NCBI GenBank assembly: GCA_003250355.1
Contig: QKGS01000002.1
Span: 33,710-97,709 of the forward strand
Direction: 5' to 3'
DNA from: Bacteroidota bacterium
Lineage (GTDB): Bacteria; Bacteroidota; Bacteroidia; Bacteroidales; SZUA-534
Length of the DNA: 64,000 bases
Positions 37,906-46,261 of this stretch are shown one piece after another (the first letter of the stretch is position 1; every line of letters begins with the position of its first letter). The translations under genes were made by a program, and so were the position numbers. Below the pieces are notes generated by a model. It did no database searches and was not told the origin of the DNA. It was given only the letters and a program-made list of their open reading frames with translations.

Positions 37906-39912
37906 ATGCGAAAACTACTATTTCCATTATTACTAATTCTTTCATTAACAGCATTATATCAGTATAAATATATTAATGAACACTTATCGCTAACCCATGC
38001 CTGGGCACAGGCCGACCATTTTGCAATAACACAGGGTTTTATTGACAATAATTTTAACTTTTTTAAACCCCAAACACATATTTACAACCATCAGTTTCCT
38101 AATTGGTGGGAAGTACCGGGTAATTCAACAATTACGGCGGTTGATTTTCCTATTCACAATTATGTAGTTGCCTTATTGATGAAACTAACAGGAATCAAGT
38201 CAACAATAATATTCAGGCTATATGTATTGCTTTACGGTTGTATAGGATTGTTGTTTTTATATAAGTTGTCGTTCAATTACACAAAAAGTACCATAAAATC
38301 ATATTTGGTAACACTATTTGCAGCTACATCGCCGGTGTTAGTATACTACCACAGTGCTTTACTTCCTACCGTTCCATCGCTGGCTAATACTATTATTGCA
38401 TTCTATTTTTATTTACAATACAGATATAATAAGAGTGATAGGCAATTTGGTATTGCAATACTCCTTTTTACGCTATCGTCATTAGCTCGAACTACATTTG
38501 CAATACCTTTAATCGCCGTATTGTCAGTTGAGTTTTTACGTGTAATTAAGCAAGAAACAGAATATAGCAGAAAGTTATTGCCTATTGGGCTAAGTGTTTT
38601 AATTATAGTTACTTATAAACTTTATAACACATATTTAACAAACCAATACGGATCTGATTTTTTAAGCAGCCTTATGCCTCCTAAAAATTTTGCACAAGCA
38701 AAAGAATTGATAACCGAAGTGTATAAATATCACCGATGGTATTATTTTTCAAAAGGGCAATATTTGGTTTTTGGAGTTATTGTATCATTGTTATTTGTTA
38801 ACTATTGGCGCAAAAAAAACATTCAAAATAATAATAACGGTTTAGGGTTATTGTTAGTAGCTTATTTTATTGGTTGTATACTTTTCTTTATTGCCATGAT
38901 GCGCCAGTTCCCGGTGCATGATTACTATTTTATCGATTCCTTTTATTTGCCTTTGGTATTGTTATTTATGGTATTGCTTTCGAAGGTATATATACCTGTT
39001 AATAAGGTTTATAAGCAATTGTTATTAGTTACAGCTATTGTTACAATGGGTATATCCATTTTGTATCCGGTAAAGTGGCAGCAAGATAAACGCCTTACAG
39101 GCAGCTGGAACAAAACAGATATTACAATTAAAAACTTTACCGGCGTCGATATTTTTCTCGATTCTTTAAATATTCCATCAAACAGTAAAATACTTTTGTT
39201 AGATGCCTTAGCTCCAAATTTGGCTTTAAACTTAATGAACCGTAACGGATACTCAATAATGAGTACAAAATGCACTAATATCAAAAACTGTTTAAGTTGG
39301 GATTATAATTATATAGTAACACAAAACAGTTACTTTTTATCCGATATTTACTCTGTATACCCCGAAATATTAAACACAATTGAAGTAGTTGCCAATAATG
39401 GCAGAATAACAGTATCGAAATATTCCAAAAATGGTACACTTTTGGCTGAATTTTTGGGTTTCAATAAAAAAGAAATAATTGTTTCTGAATCTCTGAATTT
39501 GGAAGAGAGCGTAAATTCAAACTGGCAGAATATTAATATACAAACAATTGATACTATTGGTAAAATTGGTTTTATATCGGCAGATAATGAGTGGGGTACT
39601 ACATATAAGACTAATGATATAAATATATTTAACACAACAAACCATACGCTATTATTCCACTCACAAATAAAGGCCGATAAGGTTGATGATTTATTACTTG
39701 TGTTATCAATAAGCGATAGTACCACAAACAAATACTATAATACATATTCGTTAAAGAATTATTTACAGTCGGATAGCAATGAATTTAGCAAAGTAAATTT
39801 GGTATTTCACATACCTCCATTAAATATAGAGAATCCCGAATTTGCGATATACCTATGGAACCGGTCAAGAATAAATGTATGGTATAAACAATTCAGGTTT
39901 GATATTTATTGA
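37906..39912 (+). CDS. GT39-like polytopic membrane glycosyltransferase
   Basis: 668 residues with about ten hydrophobic segments in the first 400 (first 1-17, later LLVAYFIGCILFFIAMMR and LPLVLLFMVLLSKVYI) and a soluble C-terminal region. The first external loop carries LTHAWAQADHFAITQGF, with the acidic residue typical of lipid-linked-sugar GT-C enzymes, so transfer from a polyprenyl-phosphate sugar on the outer face of the membrane is the likely reaction. Donor and acceptor unknown. It lies between the T9SS cargo gene and fabG as a single gene. Confidence 0.72.
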   Translation: MRKLLFPLLLILSLTALYQYKYINEHLSLTHAWAQADHFAITQGFIDNNFNFFKPQTHIYNHQFPNWWEVPGNSTITAVDFPIHNYVVALLMKLTGIKSTIIFRLYVLLYGCIGLLFLYKLSFNYTKSTIKSYLVTLFAATSPVLVYYHSALLPTVPSLANTIIAFYFYLQYRYNKSDRQFGIAILLFTLSSLARTTFAIPLIAVLSVEFLRVIKQETEYSRKLLPIGLSVLIIVTYKLYNTYLTNQYGSDFLSSLMPPKNFAQAKELITEVYKYHRWYYFSKGQYLVFGVIVSLLFVNYWRKKNIQNNNNGLGLLLVAYFIGCILFFIAMMRQFPVHDYYFIDSFYLPLVLLFMVLLSKVYIPVNKVYKQLLLVTAIVTMGISILYPVKWQQDKRLTGSWNKTDITIKNFTGVDIFLDSLNIPSNSKILLLDALAPNLALNLMNRNGYSIMSTKCTNIKNCLSWDYNYIVTQNSYFLSDIYSVYPEILNTIEVVANNGRITVSKYSKNGTLLAEFLGFNKKEIIVSESLNLEESVNSNWQNINIQTIDTIGKIGFISADNEWGTTYKTNDINIFNTTNHTLLFHSQIKADKVDDLLLVLSISDSTTNKYYNTYSLKNYLQSDSNEFSKVNLVFHIPPLNIENPEFAIYLWNRSRINVWYKQFRFDIY

Positions 39913-39917
39913 TGATG

Positions 39918-39943
39918 TTGTTTCAAAAAAAATTGTATGTTTG
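39918..39943 (+). promoter_or_regulatory. promoter of fabG
   Basis: Perfect -7 box TATGTTTG (39936-39943) with a TTG at 39918; the 15-base gap is shorter than usual, so the -33 element is uncertain. Confidence 0.5.
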
Positions 39944-39983
39944 CCGTCATTAAATAGAAATTAAAAATTTAAACATTTTATTT

Positions 39984-40730
39984 ATGAAACTTCTTGAAGG
40001 AAAAGTAGCTATTATTACCGGTGCTGCACGTGGTATTGGTAAAGAGGTAGCAAAAAAATTTGCTGAAGCAGGAGCTAATGTAGCTTTCTCTGATATGGTT
40101 TACGATGATAACGCTAAAGCAGTTGAAGCTGAATTAAAAGCTTACGGTGTTGAGGCTAAGGGATACGCTTCTGATGCCAGTAAATTTGAGGCTTCACAAC
40201 AATTCGTTGATCAGGTAGTTAAGGATTTTGGAAAAGTAGATATTTTAATCAATAATGCAGGTATTACCCGCGATGGTTTATTCATGCGTATGACTGAAGA
40301 ACAATGGGATTTAGTAATTAACGTAAACCTAAAATCGGCATTCAACTTAACAAAAGCTGTTCAGCCTTATATGTTAAAAGCACGTTCAGGCTCTATTGTT
40401 AATATGAGCTCAGTAGTAGGAGTACGCGGCAATGCAGGACAAGCTAACTATGCAGCATCAAAAGCCGGAATGATTGGTTTAACAAAATCAATTGCTCGTG
40501 AATTAGGTTCACGCAATATCCGTTGCAATGCAATAGCCCCTGGGTTTATTGAAACAGAAATGACAGCAGTATTACCTGCAGCCGAAAAAGAAGGTTGGTT
40601 AAAAGATATACCAATGAAACGTGGCGGACGCCCCGATGAAGTTGGAAATGTTTGTGTATTCCTTGCTTCTGATATGTCATCGTTTGTAAGCGGACAGGTT
40701 ATTAACGTTTGCGGAGCAATGCTTACTTAA
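39984..40730 (+). CDS. fabG: 3-oxoacyl-[acyl-carrier-protein] reductase FabG
   Basis: NADPH-dependent short-chain dehydrogenase, 248 residues, reducing beta-ketoacyl-ACP in fatty acid synthesis. Cofactor loop TGAARGIGKEVA (about 12-23), NNAG at about 88-91, the catalytic Ser in NMSSVVG and the Tyr and Lys in YAASKAG (about 153-159), then CNAIAPGFIETEM. The length and the FLASDMSSFVSGQVINVCGA end fit FabG. The sequence pattern suits FabG better than a degradative SDR, but specificity is inferred. Last host gene before the prophage. Confidence 0.92.
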   Translation: MKLLEGKVAIITGAARGIGKEVAKKFAEAGANVAFSDMVYDDNAKAVEAELKAYGVEAKGYASDASKFEASQQFVDQVVKDFGKVDILINNAGITRDGLFMRMTEEQWDLVINVNLKSAFNLTKAVQPYMLKARSGSIVNMSSVVGVRGNAGQANYAASKAGMIGLTKSIARELGSRNIRCNAIAPGFIETEMTAVLPAAEKEGWLKDIPMKRGGRPDEVGNVCVFLASDMSSFVSGQVINVCGAMLT

Positions 40731-40769
40731 TAATAGTAAAGAATTAAACTCTCAAATTTTTAAAAATAC

Positions 40770-40801
40770 CGAATCCCCTCTCGTTTGATTGGGGATTTTT
40801 T
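40770..40801 (+). terminator. terminator of fabG
   Basis: Stem AATCCCC / GGGGATT with a 12-base loop and a T run. Confidence 0.85.
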
Positions 40802-40929
40802 ATGCTTATGCATTATGTAATAATAGATAAAAAACTATGCTGTCAATAATTTTGATTTCTAAAGTAAGGTGAGCTATATTCGCATAAATATATAATTTCA
40901 AAGTTAATTATTCATACTATTTATAACAA

Positions 40930-41013
40930 TGATCGACGAACACGTAAAAAACCCAAAAAGTATAAAATATCACGTAAAAATATAATCCGCCGTTTCAAAT
41001 GTACAAAAAAACA
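40930..41013. other. Mu right-end-like terminus with three transposase-site-like repeats
   Basis: The sequence begins TGATCGACGAACACGTAAAA. CACGTAAAAA starts at 40941 and 40971, and a weaker GTACAAAAAA at 41001, giving exact 30-base steps. Phage Mu's right end also starts TGA and carries CACG(A)AAA-type blocks. Target-site duplication cannot be tested without the other end. No gene is seen in 40731-41077. Confidence 0.55.
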
Positions 41014-41039
41014 TTTCTAAATATACACTTTTAATAAGG

Positions 41040-41073
41040 CGTTAGGCCTGCGAGACTGCTTGCAGACCTAACG
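41040..41073. other. stem-loop downstream of dam
   Basis: CGTTAGG-C-CTGC and GCAG-A-CCTAACG form an 11-bp stem with one mismatch. It follows the dam stop on the minus strand but lacks a clear T run, so termination is uncertain. Confidence 0.55.
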
Positions 41074-41077
41074 TATT

Positions 41078-41875
41078 TTATATCTTATAATTTGCGGTTA
41101 ATACTTCTGTTTTTTGTTTACGTTTTCTAACAGTAGCCCCATTACTTGCACTTAGCGTTTTCTTTACTTCAATAGTATACCACCCATGCATATTAGTATA
41201 CTCAGAAAGAATATCACTAGGATAGGTACTTAACAAAAACTTACCTTGCATTGCCGCTAATGTATTTAAATCACGCTTAAAATGTTCATGAGTATAACCA
41301 CCGTAATGACCTTGGTTAGTATCAATATATGGAGGATCTACATAAGCAAATGTTTCTTTAGTATCTCTGCTTTCAATTACTTTATGAGCTTGATTCGATT
41401 CTATTTGAGTGTACTTTAATCTTAAACTGAGCTCCTCAGCAAATGAATCAATCTTATTTTGCACAGTATAAGCTCGCTTATTTCTATCGTACCCCCAAGT
41501 TCCTATTTTGCAGCTAAACCCTTGATTTGTTACCACATAAAAAGCCCATGCTCTTACAACCGGGGCGTCTGCAAATAAGTAAGGTAATTCATATATGAGC
41601 AATGCCTTTTTATATGTATCTCTACTATGAAGAGTTGATTCAACCTTTTTACGCAATGCAAAATAGTCATGTTTCAGTACTTCATAAAAATTAACAACAT
41701 TCATATTAATGTCATTAATTACTTCACATTTTGTAGGTTGTTTTGCCCAAAACACAGCTCCGCCGCCAAAAAATGGCTCTATGTAAATCTTGTGTTCAGG
41801 TATAAGCGGTAATATTTCGCTTATCATACTCTGTTTACCACCGTAATAGCTGATTGGTGTTTTTAAAGTTTTCAT
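41078..41875 (-). CDS. dam: phage DNA adenine methylase (Dam, D12 class)
   Basis: SAM-dependent N6-adenine methyltransferase, 265 residues, full length for D12 class. It has the SAM-binding ISYYGGKQSMISEIL (about 7-21) and EPFFGGGAVFWAKQP motifs and the catalytic FAYVDPPYIDTNQGHYGGYT (about 172-191). No restriction partner is seen, so it is an orphan methylase that probably protects phage DNA or controls gene expression. It is the gene nearest the prophage end, the same place that the mom DNA-modification gene has in Mu. Confidence 0.92.
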   Translation of the reverse strand: MKTLKTPISYYGGKQSMISEILPLIPEHKIYIEPFFGGGAVFWAKQPTKCEVINDINMNVVNFYEVLKHDYFALRKKVESTLHSRDTYKKALLIYELPYLFADAPVVRAWAFYVVTNQGFSCKIGTWGYDRNKRAYTVQNKIDSFAEELSLRLKYTQIESNQAHKVIESRDTKETFAYVDPPYIDTNQGHYGGYTHEHFKRDLNTLAAMQGKFLLSTYPSDILSEYTNMHGWYTIEVKKTLSASNGATVRKRKQKTEVLTANYKI

Positions 41876-41907
41876 TGTTTTAAGGTTTTAATATAATATA
41901 TTTGCAG

Positions 41908-42017
41908 TCTCTCTGAATTAAAATTAAAAAGGTGCGTGTACACCGTCCAAAGGCTTGTGCCCTCGGCGTGGTGTGCACGCACCTTTATTGTTTGTAGAAG
42001 GTCAGAGAGCTACAAAC
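41908..42017. other. highly structured spacer: nested hairpins
   Basis: A 17-bp stem (41928-41944 with 41970-41986, AAAGGTGCGTG... / ...CACGCACCTTT, one wobble) encloses a 25-base loop. Outside it CTCTCTGA (41909-41916) pairs with TCAGAGAG (42002-42009), and GTTTGTAG (41990-41997) pairs with CTACAAAC (42010-42017). It may end tail-fibre transcripts or be a small RNA. Confidence 0.55.
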
Positions 42018-42039
42018 AAAGTCGGGGGTTTATTTCCCT

Positions 42040-43500
42040 CTATAACTGTATTATAGTATCATCAAAACCTCCTCTTTTGGGAGGTTCAAAATCTTTTCTT
42101 CCTATCATTCCAGAAGGTGTTATTATTGTTTCATTTAAGGAAATGAAAATGTCATCGATTGCTCCTAGATAAGAAGCGTTTGGGTAATATAACAAACAGG
42201 CTAATGAGTCGTTTATGCGATAACCCGGTGAAACTGTATGTATAGAATCTAAAAGCCCGTTAATATAAAAGTAAAATGAAACTCCACTCCGTATAACTGC
42301 AACATATTGCCACTTGTTAGCATATACAATTGATTGACCGATAAATACATAGTCCCAATTTAATACCCCGTCGTTTGTTACAAAAAGAGAGAGTTTGCCA
42401 TTGGTTAATGAAAAGGCATAGGAATAAACCTTTCCAAACTGATTACCTGAGCCAAGGAATATAGAAGCAGCTGGCAGAGAGCTTGGTTTCAACCACATAC
42501 CAACATAAAAATTCTTATCTGTGAAATGTATTGGTGTTGTGATATTAATGCGGCTTCCTGTAATTAGTGTATTAACAAATCCGTTCTTTAGAGTGCATTT
42601 TACGCCATCCGAATAGTGTATAGATTCACTTATACTGTCCTTAATGCTTGTAATTTTAGTATTACTATCTATGACTGCACCATTTAAGTACTTTGAGCTC
42701 AAATAAAATGTTCTACTGCCGTTGGGTTTGTAGCGATGATAGTAATAGAAAGGAGTATTGACGTAATTAATAGTGTCACCTTGATTTTTTTGGCCTTCAA
42801 ATAATCTTTTTTGAAATATCTTAATTGCATGAATTTTTGCATAAGAACGGTCGATAGAGTTAGACCCGATATAAGCGGGTGCATCTATTGTATTTCCTGC
42901 AGATACGAAGGTATTTTTTATTTGAATCAGACCGTTAACTATTTTATAAGCCACTTGATTCTCGTAATCAACAAATATCAATAATTTTGCAGGAGAGCCT
43001 GTTGGTACATTTCCTATTTGAGTGTTTATGATAGTATTACCGTTCATCGTTATAATAACTCTAAAGGCGGTTGTACCGCTCATGTCAATAAGCACTCTGT
43101 TGTCAGAGTTTAAAAAGTGATCAAACCATACAGTCCTAGACGCCGTTAATCGTTCAGTATCTATTTCTATAAAAAATGATTTGGTATAATCAACTTTTAA
43201 TGATTCTGCTTTATAGAAACCGTTTGGTGTATCTGTTGGATTAATACTAGGATAGTTATAGTCATTTGTATATTCGTAAGTAAACTGTTTTGCACTGTCC
43301 GCCTGAACAAACGGAATATTATTTACCCCATCGGTAAGCTGACGAACTTTATTAGTTGCGTCTTTTAATACCTTGTTTGGTATTTGCAAATCGAAGTTTA
43401 TATCAAGTATTTTTTTTGCAGAAGCAACGGTTCCAGGCAACGCTAAAACCGCACCCGAAACACCTCTCACAACCTTATTGCCTTGTTTATATATGCTCAT
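42040..43500 (-). CDS. phage tail fibre/receptor protein with LamG-like domain
   Basis: 486 residues. The N-terminal 60 residues look like an attachment helix region; 100-250 and 300-470 are beta-rich. The last part (NFYVGMWLKPSSLPAASIFL, LSLFVTNDGVLNWDYVF, WQYVAVIRSGVSFYFYINGL) has the pattern of a concanavalin/LamG-type carbohydrate-binding domain. It is the most distal tail gene before dam and overlaps the upstream gene by one base, so it is the likely receptor-binding tip, cytoplasmically made and assembled on virions. Confidence 0.7.
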   Translation of the reverse strand: MSIYKQGNKVVRGVSGAVLALPGTVASAKKILDINFDLQIPNKVLKDATNKVRQLTDGVNNIPFVQADSAKQFTYEYTNDYNYPSINPTDTPNGFYKAESLKVDYTKSFFIEIDTERLTASRTVWFDHFLNSDNRVLIDMSGTTAFRVIITMNGNTIINTQIGNVPTGSPAKLLIFVDYENQVAYKIVNGLIQIKNTFVSAGNTIDAPAYIGSNSIDRSYAKIHAIKIFQKRLFEGQKNQGDTINYVNTPFYYYHRYKPNGSRTFYLSSKYLNGAVIDSNTKITSIKDSISESIHYSDGVKCTLKNGFVNTLITGSRINITTPIHFTDKNFYVGMWLKPSSLPAASIFLGSGNQFGKVYSYAFSLTNGKLSLFVTNDGVLNWDYVFIGQSIVYANKWQYVAVIRSGVSFYFYINGLLDSIHTVSPGYRINDSLACLLYYPNASYLGAIDDIFISLNETIITPSGMIGRKDFEPPKRGGFDDTIIQL

Positions 43501-44567
43501 TACCCCTCAATTTGTGTGTGTTTAAACGTGATTGAGCCACTATTCCAAGTTGTTGCATAAGCATAAAGGTCAATATCATCAGACGAATTACAGTACTGCA
43601 TATTAAAGCTTACCCACTTACTTTCGTATGCTGCCAAATCAACAGGGGTATGCAAGTTATTTATACCATTGGTTATAACTACACCGGTAATAGCATTGGC
43701 TGTTTGATTAGTCAGCCATGCTGTAAGTGTTCTGCCCCTTAACCACAATGTTAATATATCAATATGGGTTGCATTGGCTCCTGTAATATTAGCCACAGGA
43801 ACTGCGGGTAAAATTCTAATATCAGGCATAGTACTTGCTGGCTCAAAACCTGTGTTCCCTGCATTTCGCTGAAGCACATCACTCGCTGACATATTGCTAC
43901 TGTCAAAGTCCTCACTATCTTCTATGCGTGGTACTATGGTAGTTTTTCCCGATTCGGCAACTACTTTACCCTTATATTTTAAAACAGCCTCTTGGGGTTT
44001 ATTTATATTGTCTTTATCTTGGATAGTATGACCTCCTGAGCTCGAAGCTGCAATAACCGACTCAAACGATGTAATTAATATCGCACCATCATCGAACGCA
44101 AAACCTGAATCAAGAACGGTAATAGTAAATCTATGGTACCCGGTTAATATGGTCACAGTATCAATTGTGAAAAATATAAACTTATCGGAGTCATCTTCCT
44201 GAACTATTAAAACTGCTTGGCCTCTTGAGTTTGTAAGCTTAAATGAAGCGTCAAAAGGAAGCTCTGTTATATTGCTAAAAGCCGCCTCAGTTACTTGAGA
44301 TAAGTCGGCATTGTTAAAGTTGCAATACCCTGCTGTCGGGTCGGCTTGAACTACAGTATTATCAAACATCCAGGCCATTGGTATTACTGCTTTAGTATTA
44401 ACCCTAAAGTCTTCTATATTACTCCACTCCGTTACTCCATCACCGTACTTAATACCGATAACCTTTCCGTTTTCGGTTATTAATCCGGTTTCGCCCGCAG
44501 CTAATACCGGGTTTGCGGCCGTCCAATTAGCTGCAGTATCTCTACGTAATTGTATTTTATCTGCCAT
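43500..44567 (-). CDS. phage tail fibre protein, tail-fibre N-terminal motif
   Basis: 355 residues. The N terminus (KIQLRRDTAANWTAANPVLA then ETGLITENGKVIGIKYGDG) is the short motif found at the start of many tail-fibre or tropism-determinant proteins that bind the tail. The remaining beta-rich region shows no domain that I recognise. It overlaps its neighbours by single bases at each end, so translation is coupled. Likely a fibre or fibre-assembly component. Confidence 0.7.
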   Translation of the reverse strand: MADKIQLRRDTAANWTAANPVLAAGETGLITENGKVIGIKYGDGVTEWSNIEDFRVNTKAVIPMAWMFDNTVVQADPTAGYCNFNNADLSQVTEAAFSNITELPFDASFKLTNSRGQAVLIVQEDDSDKFIFFTIDTVTILTGYHRFTITVLDSGFAFDDGAILITSFESVIAASSSGGHTIQDKDNINKPQEAVLKYKGKVVAESGKTTIVPRIEDSEDFDSSNMSASDVLQRNAGNTGFEPASTMPDIRILPAVPVANITGANATHIDILTLWLRGRTLTAWLTNQTANAITGVVITNGINNLHTPVDLAAYESKWVSFNMQYCNSSDDIDLYAYATTWNSGSITFKHTQIEG

Positions 44568-44818
44568 TATGCACCTCCTCCGTCAATTGTATCGTTTTGT
44601 TGGTATACTTCATCGGCTCGGCCACCATCTAAATGTATTGTGTTAGTTGTTGGGTTGCCGTATATGGTAAATGAATCATCAGCCTCATTGTACTGATAAA
44701 TAATACCGTTATTATCACCAATAGCTACAAAATACAGAGCCTTGTCATGCTTATCTGTATTTGGTAATTCCTCAAATTGAGCTTGTGTTTTGTGTATTAC
44801 TCTTAACTTTATTCCCAT
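44567..44818 (-). CDS. small phage tail protein
   Basis: 83 residues, start MGIKLRVIHKTQAQFEEL. It has a short beta-rich middle (ALYFVAIGDNNGIIYQYNE) and ends in a repetitive loop that finishes DTIDGGGA. I recognise no domain; sequences of this kind occur as short collar-like modules between hub and fibre genes. The start overlaps the hub gene by 10 bases and the end touches the fibre gene. Confidence 0.6.
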   Translation of the reverse strand: MGIKLRVIHKTQAQFEELPNTDKHDKALYFVAIGDNNGIIYQYNEADDSFTIYGNPTTNTIHLDGGRADEVYQQNDTIDGGGA

Positions 44819-46260
44819 TCTACACCTCCGTTTATTTCTATTTGAGTATTTGTTTCTGTTTTGGTATACACATTGTTTATTGCATTATTAATAGTACTCG
44901 ACTGGTTTATAACCTTATTTTTAATGCTTGTCAATATTCCGCTTGGTAATATTTCACCTACTGTTATTTCGTATTCGGCAGTATTGATAATATTTTGCTG
45001 CAAGCTTATTACTCTTAGTAGTCCGTTTATGTTAAACTTACTATCAATAATAGTGTGATACACTCCAACCCTGAATACAATATTATTGCGCCTTATATGT
45101 GGCGGATACGGTGTGAGTTCATATACACATTGTGGAATGCTGTATTTACTTAAATATTCCTGCGCTGCTTGTTGCAATCGGGAGCGTGCTTGGGTAATAT
45201 ACTCTATCGGTTGCGATATATTAAACAGAGTATATTTATCACCTACCTCAAACGTTAATACATCGTTAGGGAACGTAGTGCCGTTCTCTTCTTTATAATC
45301 GACTGTAAAGGTGTGAGTATTGTGATTATAACTGCAATCGAACGTACGCCCTGCAAGTAATCCGGTTAATACATTCAATTGTGGTTTTAAACCCGGTAGC
45401 TTATAAGCTTCCATATCAAAATCCATAGTATTGTCGATAAAACTGCGGTTAGTTATACCTAATGAAGTAACCAAACCTGTTCGCTCAGGGCGAATGTCAA
45501 ACACCTCTATATGTTCTCGAAGGCCAAACATATCGGTATTTTGTTCCATTCGGCTATCGTTATCTAAATCGGGATTTTCAAAATGCAAACGCTTTTCCTG
45601 CAACGGACATTGATAGTCGGGTGACAGGTTGTCGACAGAACCGTATGCCCACAATCGGGTAACAATATTAGCGTTTTCAACTTTAGTTCGTGCCAACTCA
45701 TATAAACCATCATATCGGCCTACTTTGAATATAAGCCCGCTATTGGTTGTATTCTTTGTGAAGTGAAGTGTTTTGCCCTCAAGGTAAAATTCCACGCCAA
45801 ACTCATTACATATATACTTAATAGCATCAAGCCCTTTCATATTTGAAAAGGTTAGTGTTTTTGGCTCAACCTCCTCATAAGAGCCGACTACAAAACCGCC
45901 TAAATCACGGTTAAGGTTATCGACTATAAACTGAAGAAAGAAACCTGCATTACCTGTTAAAGAGTAGTTAAAGTTCTTTTGAAATAGTACTGAAGCATGA
46001 TTTAAAGTATGAATAGTGCCACAAAATTTACAAGTGTATTCATTGTTTTTGGGTGCTGTGTTTTCATTTGGTAGGTCAAGCAACTCGTACTTTGTATTGT
46101 TACACATTATGTAGTCACCAACCGCAAACTCCATGTAGTTCGATAGCGTAAAACTCAAACTTACATAATCATGCTCCATTAACTTCTGTATAAGCTCTGA
46201 ACTTGAATCGGGCTTAACGTAGGTTAGTACTTCGTTATTTCTATATATAGGGAATAGCAT
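44809..46260 (-). CDS. phage tail hub/baseplate protein
   Basis: 483 residues. Domains resemble the tail-hub (gp27/gpD-like) fold of siphoviruses: an N-terminal beta region (VSLSFTLSNYMEFAVGDYIM), then GLDAIKYICNEFGVEFYLEG (about 140-160), a motif common in hub proteins, and a long C-terminal part. A CxxC pair (CKFCGTIHTLNH) is an odd addition. It lies between the distal tail gene and the small tail gene, as expected for the hub. No lytic domain is obvious. Confidence 0.72.
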   Translation of the reverse strand: MLFPIYRNNEVLTYVKPDSSSELIQKLMEHDYVSLSFTLSNYMEFAVGDYIMCNNTKYELLDLPNENTAPKNNEYTCKFCGTIHTLNHASVLFQKNFNYSLTGNAGFFLQFIVDNLNRDLGGFVVGSYEEVEPKTLTFSNMKGLDAIKYICNEFGVEFYLEGKTLHFTKNTTNSGLIFKVGRYDGLYELARTKVENANIVTRLWAYGSVDNLSPDYQCPLQEKRLHFENPDLDNDSRMEQNTDMFGLREHIEVFDIRPERTGLVTSLGITNRSFIDNTMDFDMEAYKLPGLKPQLNVLTGLLAGRTFDCSYNHNTHTFTVDYKEENGTTFPNDVLTFEVGDKYTLFNISQPIEYITQARSRLQQAAQEYLSKYSIPQCVYELTPYPPHIRRNNIVFRVGVYHTIIDSKFNINGLLRVISLQQNIINTAEYEITVGEILPSGILTSIKNKVINQSSTINNAINNVYTKTETNTQIEINGGVEWE

Positions 46261-46261
46261 A

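Noticed and set aside
41908..42017. Template repeat of a diversity-generating retroelement near the tail fibre genes
   Set aside because: No reverse transcriptase gene in the window and no near-copy of the segment in the fibre genes was noticed.
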